Part shown: in pieces, positions 23,149 to 31,658 of the stretch
How the letters are laid out: each line of letters begins with the position of its first letter
How positions within the stretch are numbered: the first letter of the stretch is position 1
Translations under genes and position numbers: made by a program
Assembly (NCBI GenBank): GCA_002499945.1
Contig: DKYP01000116.1
Coordinates: forward strand, 45,346-82,512
Direction of reading: 5' to 3'
Source of the DNA: Lachnoclostridium sp. UBA7097
GTDB lineage: Bacteria > Bacillota > Clostridia > Lachnospirales > Lachnospiraceae
Length of the DNA: 37,167 bases
Notes under the pieces: generated by a model
Databases searched by the model: none
Seen by the model: only the letters and a program-made list of their open reading frames with translations
What the model was told of the DNA's origin: nothing

Positions 23149-26100
23149 ATGCCAAAGTTTAGCGTAAAAAAGCCATTCGTGGTACTTGTAGCAGTTGTAA
23201 TGGTACTTGTACTGGGAGTAGTGAGTTTTACAAGAATGACGACAGATTTTTTGCCGAATATGAACTTGCCGTATATGATGATTGTAACCACATATCCAGG
23301 TGCATCCCCTGAAAAGGTGCAAAAGGATATTACAGAGCTTGTTGAGAGCGGTACGGGTACAGTCAACGGTGTAAAGAATGTAACAAGCCAGTCTATGGAA
23401 AATGCAAGCATGGTTACACTTGAATTTGAAGATGATACAAATATGGACGCAGCAATGGTAAAAGTTTCTTCTGCGGTAAACCAGCTTGAACTTCCTGATA
23501 CGGCGGGAAATCCTATGATAATGGAAATATCAATGGATATGATGGCTACAATGATTGTAAGTGTTGACTATGAAGGTAAGGACAGGATAGAACTTTCAAA
23601 ATTTGTAGAAGATGTTGTAGTTCCAGAGATACAAAGGCAGGACGGCGTTGCAAGTGTTTCAGAATCAGGAAGCGTTGTGAAATCTATTGAGGTTGTGCTT
23701 AACCAGGAAAAGATAGATGATATCAACGAAGAAATTCTTGCTAAGACAGACAAAACGCTTGCAAAAGCTAAGAAAGAAATTGATGATGCAAAGAAAAAGC
23801 TTGAAAAGGGCAAGAAAGAACTTGAAAAACAGAAAAAGAACCTGGAAGAACAGCAGAACCAGCAGTCCGCAGAACTTGCAAAGTTTAGTAAGCTTATGAA
23901 TGAAGCAGTTGCCACAAAGACTGCATATACTTCACAGCTTACCAGCTTACAGGCAAGCCAGACCGCACTAAAAACTGAGAAAAAGGCATATAAGGATAAT
24001 GGTGTGGTTAAGTCATATAACCAGATGAATGATATGATTACGGCTTTAAGGGAGGCTCTTAATGAAGGCGGTGCTGCTTATAAGGCAATTTATGATGCCG
24101 CATATAACCAGATTCTTGTTGCAGTAGTGCAAGGGGCTGCTGACGCTGCAGGGCTTGGCATTGAAATTACAACAGAGAATGCCAGCCAGTATATAGAACA
24201 GTTCCTTAGCCAGACGGGTGGCAGTGCAGATGAATATTTAAAGCAGGCAGAAGAGCAGGCAAAGCAGATAGCGGATGAGCAGTCAAAGGCACAGCTTGCA
24301 CAACTTCCAGAGAATGTTAAAGATGCAATAGATAATCCAGATAAGTTAAAGGCATTGCAGGATTTAATGAAGGCGCAGGGGCAGGAGGAAGCAGCTAAGA
24401 ACCTTACCAAGAAAAACCTGTCTATGCTTTATGACATTGTAGTAACAAGGATACCACAGATTGATGCTGCACTTGCTAATTTAAATACTGAAATTGCTGC
24501 TGCCAAAGCTGTTGTAAAGCAGGTTACAGAGTCAATAGCAGAAGCAGAAGAAAGATATGAGGAGGTTGAATCCGGGAAGATTACAGCGGCGGCTGCATTT
24601 GGTTCTGCCAATGCACAGATTTCAAGCGCAGAAGCAACCCTTAAAAACAGCGAAAATGAATTAAAAAGCGCACAGAAGTCATTTAAGGAATCAAAGAAAC
24701 AGGCACTTGAAAGTGCAAACCTTGATGCACTTCTTACCATGGAGCAGCTTTCTAATATATTAACCGCAGAAAACTTTTCAATGCCAGCTGGTTACATAAG
24801 TGAAGATGAAACACAGTATCTTATTAAAGTCGGGGATGAGTACAACAGCGTTGACGAAATGAAAAACTCTGTTCTCTGCAATATTGATGATATAGGAGAT
24901 GTAAAGCTTTCTGATGTTGCGGATGTTAATATAGTAGATAATTCTGCTGATTCATATGGAAAAGTCAATGGCAATGATGCAGTGCTTCTTAGCATATCAA
25001 AGTCAAGTACAGCAGGAACTTCTGATGTATCTAATGACTGTAATGATGCATTTACAAAACTTTCAGAGGAAAATGAAGGTTTAAGGTTTACAAACCTTAT
25101 GGACCAGGGCGATTATATAAAGCTTATTATTGATTCAGTGCTGTCAAACCTTTTATGGGGTGCACTCCTTGCAATAATTGTGCTTTTCCTGTTCTTAAAG
25201 GATATAAGGCCTACAGTAGTAGTAGCATTCAGTATACCTTTAAGTGTATTATTTGCAATAGTGCTTATGTATTTTACAAATATTACATTAAATATTATAT
25301 CATTATCAGGTCTTGCACTTGGTGTTGGTATGCTTGTAGATAACTCTATAGTAGTTGTAGAGAATATATACAGGTTAAGGAGTAAGGGCACAGGTGCGGC
25401 ACGTGCTGCTGTAATGGGCGCAAACCAGGTTGCAGGGGCTATATTCTCATCAACGCTTACAACAATATGCGTATTCCTGCCAATAGTATTTACAGACGGT
25501 ATTACAAGGCAGATAATGCAGGATATGTGCCTTACAATAGCATACAGCCTGTGCGCCAGCCTTGTAGTTGCGCTTACAGTTGTTCCAAGTATGGGGGCTA
25601 CAGTCCTTAGTAAGGCAAGCACCAAAAAGCACCGTTGGTTTGATGCAGCTGTTAATGTATATGAAAAGGCAGCACGTTTCTGCCTTAGATTTAAAATAGT
25701 ACCTATAGCAGTTGCAATAGTCCTTCTTGTATTTTCGGTAAAACAGGTACTTAAAATGGGAATAGTATTTGTGCCTGAAATGGGAAGCGAACAGATGTCA
25801 ATATCCTATACTGCACCTGATGATACTTCAACAGAAGAAGATTATAAACTTTCAGATGATATAGCTTCTGAAATAAAGCAGATAGAAGGTGTAAAAACTG
25901 TAGGTGCAATGCTTAGCAGTGCAACATCAGTTATGGGTTCAATGAGCACAGATACAAAGTCATATTCTGCAATGATACTCCTTGAAGAAGAATATGCTAA
26001 CCAGAATAAAGAAATTGCAGCGAAGGTAGAGAAGATACTGGAAGGTAAAAAGCTTGAGGACTATTCTGTATCAGAATCAAATATGGATATGTCAAGCATG

Positions 26101-27249
26101 ATGGGAAGCGGGCTTGAAGTTGATATATATGGCAATGACTTAGAGAAGCTTCTTAAGATAAGTGAAGATGTCAAAAAAATGGCAGAAAGCATTGAGGGCT
26201 TTGAAGAAGTTACAAACGGGCAGGAAAAAGCAGACAAAGAGCTTGTTGTACAGGTAAATAAGAAAAAAGCAATGAGGCTCGGGCTTACCGTAGCGCAGGT
26301 ATATGCAGAACTTGCTTCAGGGCTTTCAACTGATAAGGATTCCACAAGCCTTACAGTTGATGAAGAAAAATATGATGTAAAAATAGTTGATGAAAGGGAA
26401 GAACTCAATACCAAAAATATAATGGATTATGAGTTTGAAACCACAAAGACCAACGATAAAGGGGAAACCAAGAAAGAAAAACATAAACTTAAGGAATTTG
26501 CAGAACTGAAAGAAGGCACATCAATAGCAGCAATCAGAAGGGAAAATATTGTTAATTATATAGCAGTAACTGCATCAACAAAAGATAATTACAATACAAC
26601 CCTTTTAAGCAGGGATTTGCAGAAACTGGTTGATAAATATGATATACCAGATGGCTATGAGATAAAAATTGCAGGTGAAAGTGAAACCAATAACGAAATG
26701 GTAAACAGTATGCTTACAATGATAGGGCTTGCAATTATATTTATCTATCTTGTAATGGTAGCACAATTTGGAAGCCTTTTATCACCATTTATAATACTGC
26801 TTACAATACCACTTGCATTTACAGGGGGGCTTATTGCACTCCTTATAACGGGTGAAGAAATTTCCGTAATGGCGCTTATGGGATTCCTTGTACTTTCAGG
26901 TGTAGTAGTTAATAATGGTATTGTGTTTGTAGATTATGCCAATAAACTGCGCCTTGACGGCATGGAAAAAAGGGAAGCGCTTATAGAAACAGGTAAAACA
27001 CGTATGCGCCCTATAATGATGACAGCCCTTACAACAATACTTGCAATGTCTGTAATGGCAGCAAGCCAGGACAGTACGGCAGCAATGAGCAGGGGCATGG
27101 CTATAGTTACAATAGGCGGGCTTGTATATGCAACCTTTATGACACTCTTTATAGTTCCTGTATTATATGATATATTCTATAGAAGGAAATTAAAGAAAGT
27201 GGATTTAGGTGATGAAGACACATTAAATGATGTAGATGATATTATATAA
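23149..27249 (+). CDS. RND-superfamily efflux permease with coiled-coil insertion
   Basis: A 1366-residue proton-driven transporter of the AcrB/SwrC type. TM1 is near residues 8-29, FLPNMNLPYMMIVTTYPGAS is the usual start of the first external loop, the central membrane block (about 665-880) has LALGVGMLVDNSIVVVENIYR, and the second half ends with FLVLSGVVVNNGIVFVDYAN. Length exceeds the usual ~1030 by about 340 residues. The excess is a Lys/Glu/Gln/Ala-rich insertion (about 185-530) rich in heptads such as KKKLEKGKKELEKQKKNLEE, in the first external domain. No adaptor or outer-membrane gene is present, as expected for a Gram-positive. ATG 23149 has TGGAGAAG upstream; ATG 23137 would add four residues. 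Confidence 0.92.
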   Translation: MPKFSVKKPFVVLVAVVMVLVLGVVSFTRMTTDFLPNMNLPYMMIVTTYPGASPEKVQKDITELVESGTGTVNGVKNVTSQSMENASMVTLEFEDDTNMDAAMVKVSSAVNQLELPDTAGNPMIMEISMDMMATMIVSVDYEGKDRIELSKFVEDVVVPEIQRQDGVASVSESGSVVKSIEVVLNQEKIDDINEEILAKTDKTLAKAKKEIDDAKKKLEKGKKELEKQKKNLEEQQNQQSAELAKFSKLMNEAVATKTAYTSQLTSLQASQTALKTEKKAYKDNGVVKSYNQMNDMITALREALNEGGAAYKAIYDAAYNQILVAVVQGAADAAGLGIEITTENASQYIEQFLSQTGGSADEYLKQAEEQAKQIADEQSKAQLAQLPENVKDAIDNPDKLKALQDLMKAQGQEEAAKNLTKKNLSMLYDIVVTRIPQIDAALANLNTEIAAAKAVVKQVTESIAEAEERYEEVESGKITAAAAFGSANAQISSAEATLKNSENELKSAQKSFKESKKQALESANLDALLTMEQLSNILTAENFSMPAGYISEDETQYLIKVGDEYNSVDEMKNSVLCNIDDIGDVKLSDVADVNIVDNSADSYGKVNGNDAVLLSISKSSTAGTSDVSNDCNDAFTKLSEENEGLRFTNLMDQGDYIKLIIDSVLSNLLWGALLAIIVLFLFLKDIRPTVVVAFSIPLSVLFAIVLMYFTNITLNIISLSGLALGVGMLVDNSIVVVENIYRLRSKGTGAARAAVMGANQVAGAIFSSTLTTICVFLPIVFTDGITRQIMQDMCLTIAYSLCASLVVALTVVPSMGATVLSKASTKKHRWFDAAVNVYEKAARFCLRFKIVPIAVAIVLLVFSVKQVLKMGIVFVPEMGSEQMSISYTAPDDTSTEEDYKLSDDIASEIKQIEGVKTVGAMLSSATSVMGSMSTDTKSYSAMILLEEEYANQNKEIAAKVEKILEGKKLEDYSVSESNMDMSSMMGSGLEVDIYGNDLEKLLKISEDVKKMAESIEGFEEVTNGQEKADKELVVQVNKKKAMRLGLTVAQVYAELASGLSTDKDSTSLTVDEEKYDVKIVDEREELNTKNIMDYEFETTKTNDKGETKKEKHKLKEFAELKEGTSIAAIRRENIVNYIAVTASTKDNYNTTLLSRDLQKLVDKYDIPDGYEIKIAGESETNNEMVNSMLTMIGLAIIFIYLVMVAQFGSLLSPFIILLTIPLAFTGGLIALLITGEEISVMALMGFLVLSGVVVNNGIVFVDYANKLRLDGMEKREALIETGKTRMRPIMMTALTTILAMSVMAASQDSTAAMSRGMAIVTIGGLVYATFMTLFIVPVLYDIFYRRKLKKVDLGDEDTLNDVDDII

Positions 27250-27270
27250 ACTGTTTTATTACAAATGAAT

Positions 27271-27442
27271 TTTAATTAATTGGCTGGCAATTCCAAAGTG
27301 TTCCATAGACGGGCACGTTTCCACTTGGACGTCACACGCAACGGTGCATAAAATCTGAAGAAACCAGATTTAAGCACCGGCGGTTCCGTACAGCCTTCTA
27401 TTGGAAGCACATTTGGAATTTGCCAGCTAATTTACTCTTTGG
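27271..27442 (+). repeat. palindromic structured repeat, copy B
   Basis: Second copy, same orientation as copy A. Ends are GCTGGCAATTCCAAAGTG (from 27283) and CACATTTGGAATTTGCCAGC (to 27427), then TAATTTACTCTTTGG. Core: CACTTGGACGT, CACGCAACGGTGCATAAA, and GCACCGGCGG with CCGTACAGCC. The apical hairpin is AAATCTG (27351-27357), 7-nt loop, CAGATTT (27365-27371), with GGTGC/GCACC below it. It sits between the convergent RND and spoVT genes. Confidence 0.85.
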
Positions 27443-27462
27443 CAGTTAAACCCTTTAATTAT

Positions 27463-27502
27463 AAGAAACAGCCATATCCTTTGCGGGGTATGGCTGTTTC
27501 TT
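27463..27502. terminator. bidirectional terminator between RND gene and spoVT
   Basis: AAGAAACAGCCATA (27463-27476) pairs perfectly with TATGGCTGTTTCTT (27489-27502) across a 12-base loop. It lies between two convergent genes. Confidence 0.8.
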
Positions 27503-27534
27503 GGTATATGCTTTTATAAATTTGATTTTAAAAT

Positions 27535-28080
27535 TTATTGTTCAAGTTGTTTTCCGAGGAAACTTGCAGCTGTTGCAGTAAGCTTCTTTTCGGTTTCACC
27601 AAATTGTGCTTTGCCTTCTTTGGAAAGGAGGACTACAGCACCAATTGCATCACCCTCACATATAATAGGGCTTATTGCTTCAAAAGAAAAATGTTCTTCT
27701 TCGTTTGCGATTGTCTTGTAGTTCTTTTCACCACCTGATGCAATTAAACTCTGCCTGTCATCAATGACTTGTTCAAGTTCTTTGCTTACAGGTTTTTGTA
27801 ACAAGTCTTTTTTAGCCCCGCCTGATGCAGCAATAACTATATCCCTGTCAGCTATCGCTACAATATGGCCTGTGGTCTGTGACAAGGCTTCTGCATACTG
27901 TTTTGCAAATTCACCTAAATCACCCATCATAGAATATTTCTTTAAAACAATCTGGCCTTCACGGTCAGTATATATTTCGAGCGGGTCTCCTTCGCGTATT
28001 CTCAAAGTCCTTCTTATCTCCTTGGGAATTACAACACGTCCCAAGTCATCTATTCTTCTCACAATTCCAGTTGCTTTCAT
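27535..28080 (-). CDS. spoVT: stage V sporulation protein T (AbrB-type regulator)
   Basis: SpoVT modulates sigma-G-dependent forespore genes. The 181-residue protein has an AbrB swapped-hairpin DNA-binding domain at 1-50 (MKATGIVRRIDDLGRVVIPK, EIRRTLRIREGDPLEIYTD) and a GAF-like C-terminal domain (about 55-178; HIVAIADRDIVIAASGG, SPIICEGDAIGAVVLLS). Length and arrangement match SpoVT rather than the shorter AbrB. GGAGGA precedes the ATG. It converges with the RND gene, with a shared terminator between them. Confidence 0.95.
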   Translation of the reverse strand: MKATGIVRRIDDLGRVVIPKEIRRTLRIREGDPLEIYTDREGQIVLKKYSMMGDLGEFAKQYAEALSQTTGHIVAIADRDIVIAASGGAKKDLLQKPVSKELEQVIDDRQSLIASGGEKNYKTIANEEEHFSFEAISPIICEGDAIGAVVLLSKEGKAQFGETEKKLTATAASFLGKQLEQ

Positions 28081-28112
28081 ATATTTACTTATCCTCCATT
28101 TCTATATAGCCA

Positions 28113-28134
28113 CAGGCAGTATAATGTATGCCTG
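28113..28134. other. inverted repeat upstream of spoVT
   Basis: CAGGCA (28113-28118) and TGCCTG (28129-28134) flank a 10-base A/T-rich centre, about 35 bases before the spoVT start. The minus strand across the centre reads CATTATA, which fits a forespore sigma -10, but no matching -35 is found at 17-18 bases. Operator or promoter is possible; not settled. Confidence 0.35.
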
Positions 28135-28436
28135 CGGTTATTTTTCATAATTGGTTATGGAGTTATTATGTGGAAAGACTAAAATTTTATACATGAAACA
28201 TTATATATATTGTACAATTTAAAGTGTATTAAACATAAAGTTAAAGATTTATATAAAAATCATGTTAAAATTTACCACAATTTCCAATTATCTGTAATTT
28301 ATTTACGGTCTGCCGGGTGGTATAAATATCCAGTTATAAAGAAAAATTAAAGGCATAGAGAACTGTGTTAATATTTTTATAAAAAGAAGTAACATAAAGT
28401 AAAATGTTCATATTATGTAATAAAAAGGATTTTTTT
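28135..28436. other. A/T-rich intergenic region
   Basis: About 300 bases between divergent spoVT and the GH25 gene. I see no RNA gene, no convincing palindrome and no consensus promoter; very A/T-rich stretches may hold weak promoters. Confidence 0.5.
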
Positions 28437-29042
28437 ATGAGAAAAGATAAAAGGTTAGATGGAATTGATGTCAGTAACTGGGAGGGAGAGATTAATTTCC
28501 GCAAGGTCAGGGAAGCAGGCATCCGCATTGTCTATATTAAAGCAACACAAGGGCGGGATATTACAGACCCTGATTTTGAGCGGAATTACAGGGAAGCAGA
28601 ACGTGAAAAACTGCGGATAGGGTTTTATCATTATGTTATGGCGGAGAATCTGGAGGAAGCAAAAGAGGAAGCGGATTTTTTTTATAGCAGAACCAGGGGT
28701 AAAGTACAACATGCCAGGCCTGCCATGGATTTTGAGGAATTTGGAACATTGCCTTATCAGGAAGTGCAAAATATCTCCCTGCAATTTCTGCTTGAACTTG
28801 AAACAAAAACCGGACACCGTCCAGTGATTTACAGTGATGCATCTAATGCAGCCAATGTTTTTGACGATGACCGTTTGCGGGAATATCCACTCTGGATTGC
28901 ACAATATGGAGTAAAAAAGCCTGATATGGAAAATCCATGGAAACGCTGGAGCGGGTGGCAATATACTGACAGTGGCCATGTCAAAGGGATTCATGGCAAA
29001 GTAGACAAGGATTATTTCCGGCGGGATATATTAATACGTTAG
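28437..29042 (+). CDS. GH25 lysozyme-like glycoside hydrolase
   Basis: A 201-residue single-domain GH25 (Cellosyl/LytC-type) enzyme, expected to cut the MurNAc-GlcNAc bond of peptidoglycan. Asp11 is in GIDVSNWEG, and the catalytic pair Asp98/Glu100 is in PAMDFEEF; YIKATQG, GFYHYV and YPLWIAQYG are typical blocks. No signal peptide or cell-wall-binding repeat is visible, which is unusual for a housekeeping autolysin and suggests release by lysis, a nonclassical route, or spore-related use. ATG 28437 follows AAAGGA; the frame extends to 28404 without a site. Stands alone. Confidence 0.9.
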   Translation: MRKDKRLDGIDVSNWEGEINFRKVREAGIRIVYIKATQGRDITDPDFERNYREAEREKLRIGFYHYVMAENLEEAKEEADFFYSRTRGKVQHARPAMDFEEFGTLPYQEVQNISLQFLLELETKTGHRPVIYSDASNAANVFDDDRLREYPLWIAQYGVKKPDMENPWKRWSGWQYTDSGHVKGIHGKVDKDYFRRDILIR

Positions 29043-29068
29043 ATACGCCGATTGTTTTAAAAATTACA

Positions 29069-29109
29069 AAACCACCTTCTGCTTATTTTACAAAGCATCA
29101 GGGTGGTTT
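29069..29109 (+). terminator. stem-loop after the GH25 gene
   Basis: AAACCACC (29069-29076) pairs with GGTGGTTT (29102-29109), with an inner TGCTT/AAGCA pair. The T-run is short and interrupted. Confidence 0.6.
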
Positions 29110-29316
29110 CTTCATGTATTGCTTTAGTTACTTTATCCACTGGGATATCTCCCTGCCTGCTTCCGTAAAACCTCCTGTTATTTTAAGTTTGTATAATGCT
29201 ATTATTTGTATTTGGATTTTCCAATTTTTTAAAAATAAAAGCCTGATAACTTTTATTTTACTGTATGTATAGAATATTATTATTTGTATTTTAGTTTTTT
29301 TGCTGGAAATTGTACA

Positions 29317-29500
29317 AAGAGTAAATTAGCTGGCAAATTCCAAATGTGACCTTGAAAACTAATGGACGGCTGTACGAAGCCGCTGGTGCTTAAGCCCTGT
29401 ATTTTAGGGCTTTATGCATCCATTGCGTGCGACGTCCAAGCGGAAGCGTGCCTGTCCATGGTTTTCAAGGGACACTTTGGAATTGCCAGCCCATTAAAAA
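29317..29500 (-). repeat. palindromic structured repeat, copy C (inverted)
   Basis: Third copy, opposite orientation to A and B. On the minus strand it opens GCTGGCAATTCCAAAGTG (from 29490) and ends ACATTTGGAATTTGCCAGC (to 29329), then TAATTTACTCTTTG. Cores GCACGCTTCCGCTTGGACGT, CACGCAATGG, GCACCAGCGG and CGTACAGCC are kept. Its outer stem is longer: CCTTGAAAAC pairs with GTTTTCAAGG and ATGGAC with GTCCAT. The apical hairpin is AAGCCCT (29392-29398), 7-nt loop, AGGGCTT (29406-29412). It lies in the 660-base gap before the GH43 gene. Confidence 0.85.
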
Positions 29501-29546
29501 GAATTATTTACAACAAAAAATAAAGAAACTTAAACAACCCATATTA

Positions 29547-29587
29547 TTGACATAAATATTATTATGTGGTAGCATAAAACTACCACA
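29547..29587 (+). promoter_or_regulatory. GH43 promoter with 23-bp palindromic operator
   Basis: TTGACA (29547-29552), 17 bases, TAGCAT (29570-29575). The perfect palindrome TGTGGTAG-N7-CTACCACA (29565-29587) covers the -10 and expected start point, the classical place for a repressor. It probably controls the arabinan genes in response to a sugar signal; no LacI- or GntR-type repressor is in the window. Confidence 0.75.
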
Positions 29588-29701
29588 GTAGTGTGCATAC
29601 CGGAAATATATTTATTGCTTAAATACCGGCTTTCTGATATAGTGGATTAAGGAGAAACTAATAGTGGAGTTTTTAACTATTAAATTTAAGGAGGAGAAGA
29701 C

Positions 29702-31183
29702 ATGTTAAATTATGGAAAACTAGCTTTAGGTGCTTTAGCCGGCATTGTAGCAGGCGGTGCCATTGCATTTATAGCAGAGTTCGCAGGTGACAAGCCTGCT
29801 GCAAATCCAGGCACAGTGCAGCAGGAAGGCGGACAGCAGAAGGAAACACCAGAACCAGAGGAAGAATATACCAATGCAGATTTTACAGTAAACCTTGATG
29901 GCATCAAGACAGGTGGAATTAAGGCAGGTGTAAGTGTACATGACCCGTCAATTATTAAAATAGGGGATGAATATTATATATATGGTTCCCATATGTCAGC
30001 TGCCAAGTCAAGTGATTTAAGGACATGGACAAATGTTGCAAATGGCTATTATGCAGAAAACCCAGTTTATGGAGAACTTATGGGAGAGGAAAAAGGGGAA
30101 CAGGTTTTTGAATATGCAGGGAAGCAGTCCTCAGCAATTCCTACAGATGACGGCACTACGCATGTATGGGCCCCTGATATTATTTACAATGAGGAACAGG
30201 GTCTTTACTATATGTATTTGTGTACTACATCGACGTTTAATGCATCAAATTTATGTTATGCAACTTCAAAGTCACCGGATGGCCCGTTTGACTGGCAGGG
30301 ACCGTTGATATATTCAGGGTTTAACAGTGAAACAATAAAAAAGACAGATGTGCTTGATTATGTTTCAGAAGATTATGCAAAGGAAAATTACATGGGAGGG
30401 GGCGACGGGTACGATTATATGAAGTGGCCTAATGCCATTGACCCATCAATATTCTATGATGAAGATGGAAGGTTCTGGATGGTATATGGTTCATTTTCAG
30501 GTGGTATTTTCCTGATTGAACTTGATAAGGAAACAGGGAAGGTAATCCATCCTGAAGCGGACCCGGATAATAATGTGGATGCTTATTTTGGCAAACGTCT
30601 TTTAGGCGGCGGGCATACATCAATAGAAGCGCCGTATATTTTGTATGATAAAGAAGCAGGTTACTATTACCTGTTTGTGTCATATGGAGGGCTTGTGAGG
30701 ACAGGCGGGTACCAGATAAGGGTATTCCGTTCAGATAAGGCTGATGGTGAATATGTGGACATGGGCGGCAAGAAACCAGAACTTGGCAATGGCAACCATG
30801 CATATTTCGGTCTTAAGCTGTCAGGCAATTATATGCTTCCAAGCCTTGAGATGGCATATATGGCAACAGGGCATAATTCTGCATTTATAGATGATGATGG
30901 CAAAAGATACATAGTGAACCATACACGCTTTGACAATGGCACTGAATACCATGAGCCACGTGTACACCAGTATATCCCTAATGAAGATGGATGGCCATGT
31001 ATGCTTCCTTATACAACAGATGGCGAAACTGTTTCAGAAACAGGATATGACAAGGCAAAAGTTGCCGGGGAATACTATGTTGTGAACCAGGGAATGGCAA
31101 TTGATGCTTCTATAGCAGAGCTGTTTAAACTGGTACTTACAGAGAAGGGCAATGTATATGGTGACAAGATTACAGGTATGTAG
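29702..31183 (+). CDS. GH43 arabinan endo-1,5-alpha-L-arabinosidase-like, cut short by an amber codon
   Basis: A five-bladed propeller enzyme expected to cleave alpha-1,5-arabinan. Residues 7-27 are a hydrophobic signal anchor, then a Gln/Glu/Pro linker (about 30-57) and the GH43 domain. The catalytic triad is complete: base Asp81 (VHDPSI), pKa-setting Asp247 (AIDPSIFYDEDG), acid Glu309 (SIEAPYILYD); GHNSAF at 390-395 is also typical. The frame stops at TAG (31181-31183) after 493 residues, just where ITGxWE is expected in the C-terminal beta-domain, and continues open for 50 codons. The catalytic propeller is intact, but the C-terminal domain is lost. A strong AAGGAGG precedes the ATG; promoter and operator lie upstream. 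Confidence 0.85.
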   Translation: MLNYGKLALGALAGIVAGGAIAFIAEFAGDKPAANPGTVQQEGGQQKETPEPEEEYTNADFTVNLDGIKTGGIKAGVSVHDPSIIKIGDEYYIYGSHMSAAKSSDLRTWTNVANGYYAENPVYGELMGEEKGEQVFEYAGKQSSAIPTDDGTTHVWAPDIIYNEEQGLYYMYLCTTSTFNASNLCYATSKSPDGPFDWQGPLIYSGFNSETIKKTDVLDYVSEDYAKENYMGGGDGYDYMKWPNAIDPSIFYDEDGRFWMVYGSFSGGIFLIELDKETGKVIHPEADPDNNVDAYFGKRLLGGGHTSIEAPYILYDKEAGYYYLFVSYGGLVRTGGYQIRVFRSDKADGEYVDMGGKKPELGNGNHAYFGLKLSGNYMLPSLEMAYMATGHNSAFIDDDGKRYIVNHTRFDNGTEYHEPRVHQYIPNEDGWPCMLPYTTDGETVSETGYDKAKVAGEYYVVNQGMAIDASIAELFKLVLTEKGNVYGDKITGM

Positions 31184-31336
31184 GAATATAAGGAAGGCAG
31201 CTGCTATATAAATATTTCATATGGCAAAAAAGAGTATAAAGGTGTATTATGTGAGATGAATGATGAAGCAGGGACACCTGTAACAGTATTTTCAGCAGTT
31301 GGCAGCAATGAGAGTATATGGGGTGTAAAATATTAA
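31184..31336 (+). pseudogene. severed C-terminal end of the GH43 protein
   Basis: In the same frame as the GH43 gene, 50 codons follow the TAG and end at TAA 31334-31336. They encode EYKEGSCYINISYGKKEYKG and, further on, TVFSAVGSNESIWGVKY. This matches the last strands of the C-terminal beta-domain found after GH43 arabinanase propellers. It has no start or ribosome site of its own, so it is expressed only by readthrough of the amber codon. Confidence 0.8.
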
Positions 31337-31357
31337 CAGACAGATGAGGTGTGGATA

Positions 31358-31636
31358 TTGGCTGGTATAAAGAAAAATAATACAAAAACAGTAAAGAAAA
31401 ATGATATAAAAGTAATAAAAGAACAAGCAATAGATGCAGTGAAAAGTGTATTAACATGGATAATAGTTACAGGACTTGCATTTTTATACTGGATGGCAGT
31501 GCTTCTTATAATATCGCTTATACTTCTGAATGTATGGCATGTAAAGTTTGATTCAATATTAAAGTATGCAATTATACTGACAGTTATAACATCACTTGCA
31601 TATATAGCAAGAAAAATATACAAATTGAGGAAATAG
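31358..31636 (+). CDS. 92-residue two-helix membrane protein
   Basis: I do not recognise the family. A basic N-terminal third (GIKKNNTKTVKKNDIKVIKE) precedes two membrane helices (about 32-58 and 67-84) and a basic end (ARKIYKLRK). I prefer TTG 31358, 6 bases after GAGGTG; GTG 31349 overlaps that site. It starts 21 bases after the end of the GH43 reading frame, so it may be co-transcribed with it. A terminator follows. Confidence 0.6.
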   Translation: MAGIKKNNTKTVKKNDIKVIKEQAIDAVKSVLTWIIVTGLAFLYWMAVLLIISLILLNVWHVKFDSILKYAIILTVITSLAYIARKIYKLRK

Positions 31637-31658
31637 GAAATTATATCCACAATAAATT

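Noticed and set aside
28090..28160. Sigma-G promoter for spoVT
   Set aside because: A CATTATA -10-like motif is present, but the only -35-like sequence is about 15 bases away, outside normal spacing.
31181..31183. TAG recoded as an amino acid (for example pyrrolysine)
   Set aside because: Several intact genes in the window end in TAG, including infC, the DUF342 gene, the XRE gene and GH51, and nothing suggests a recoding signal here.
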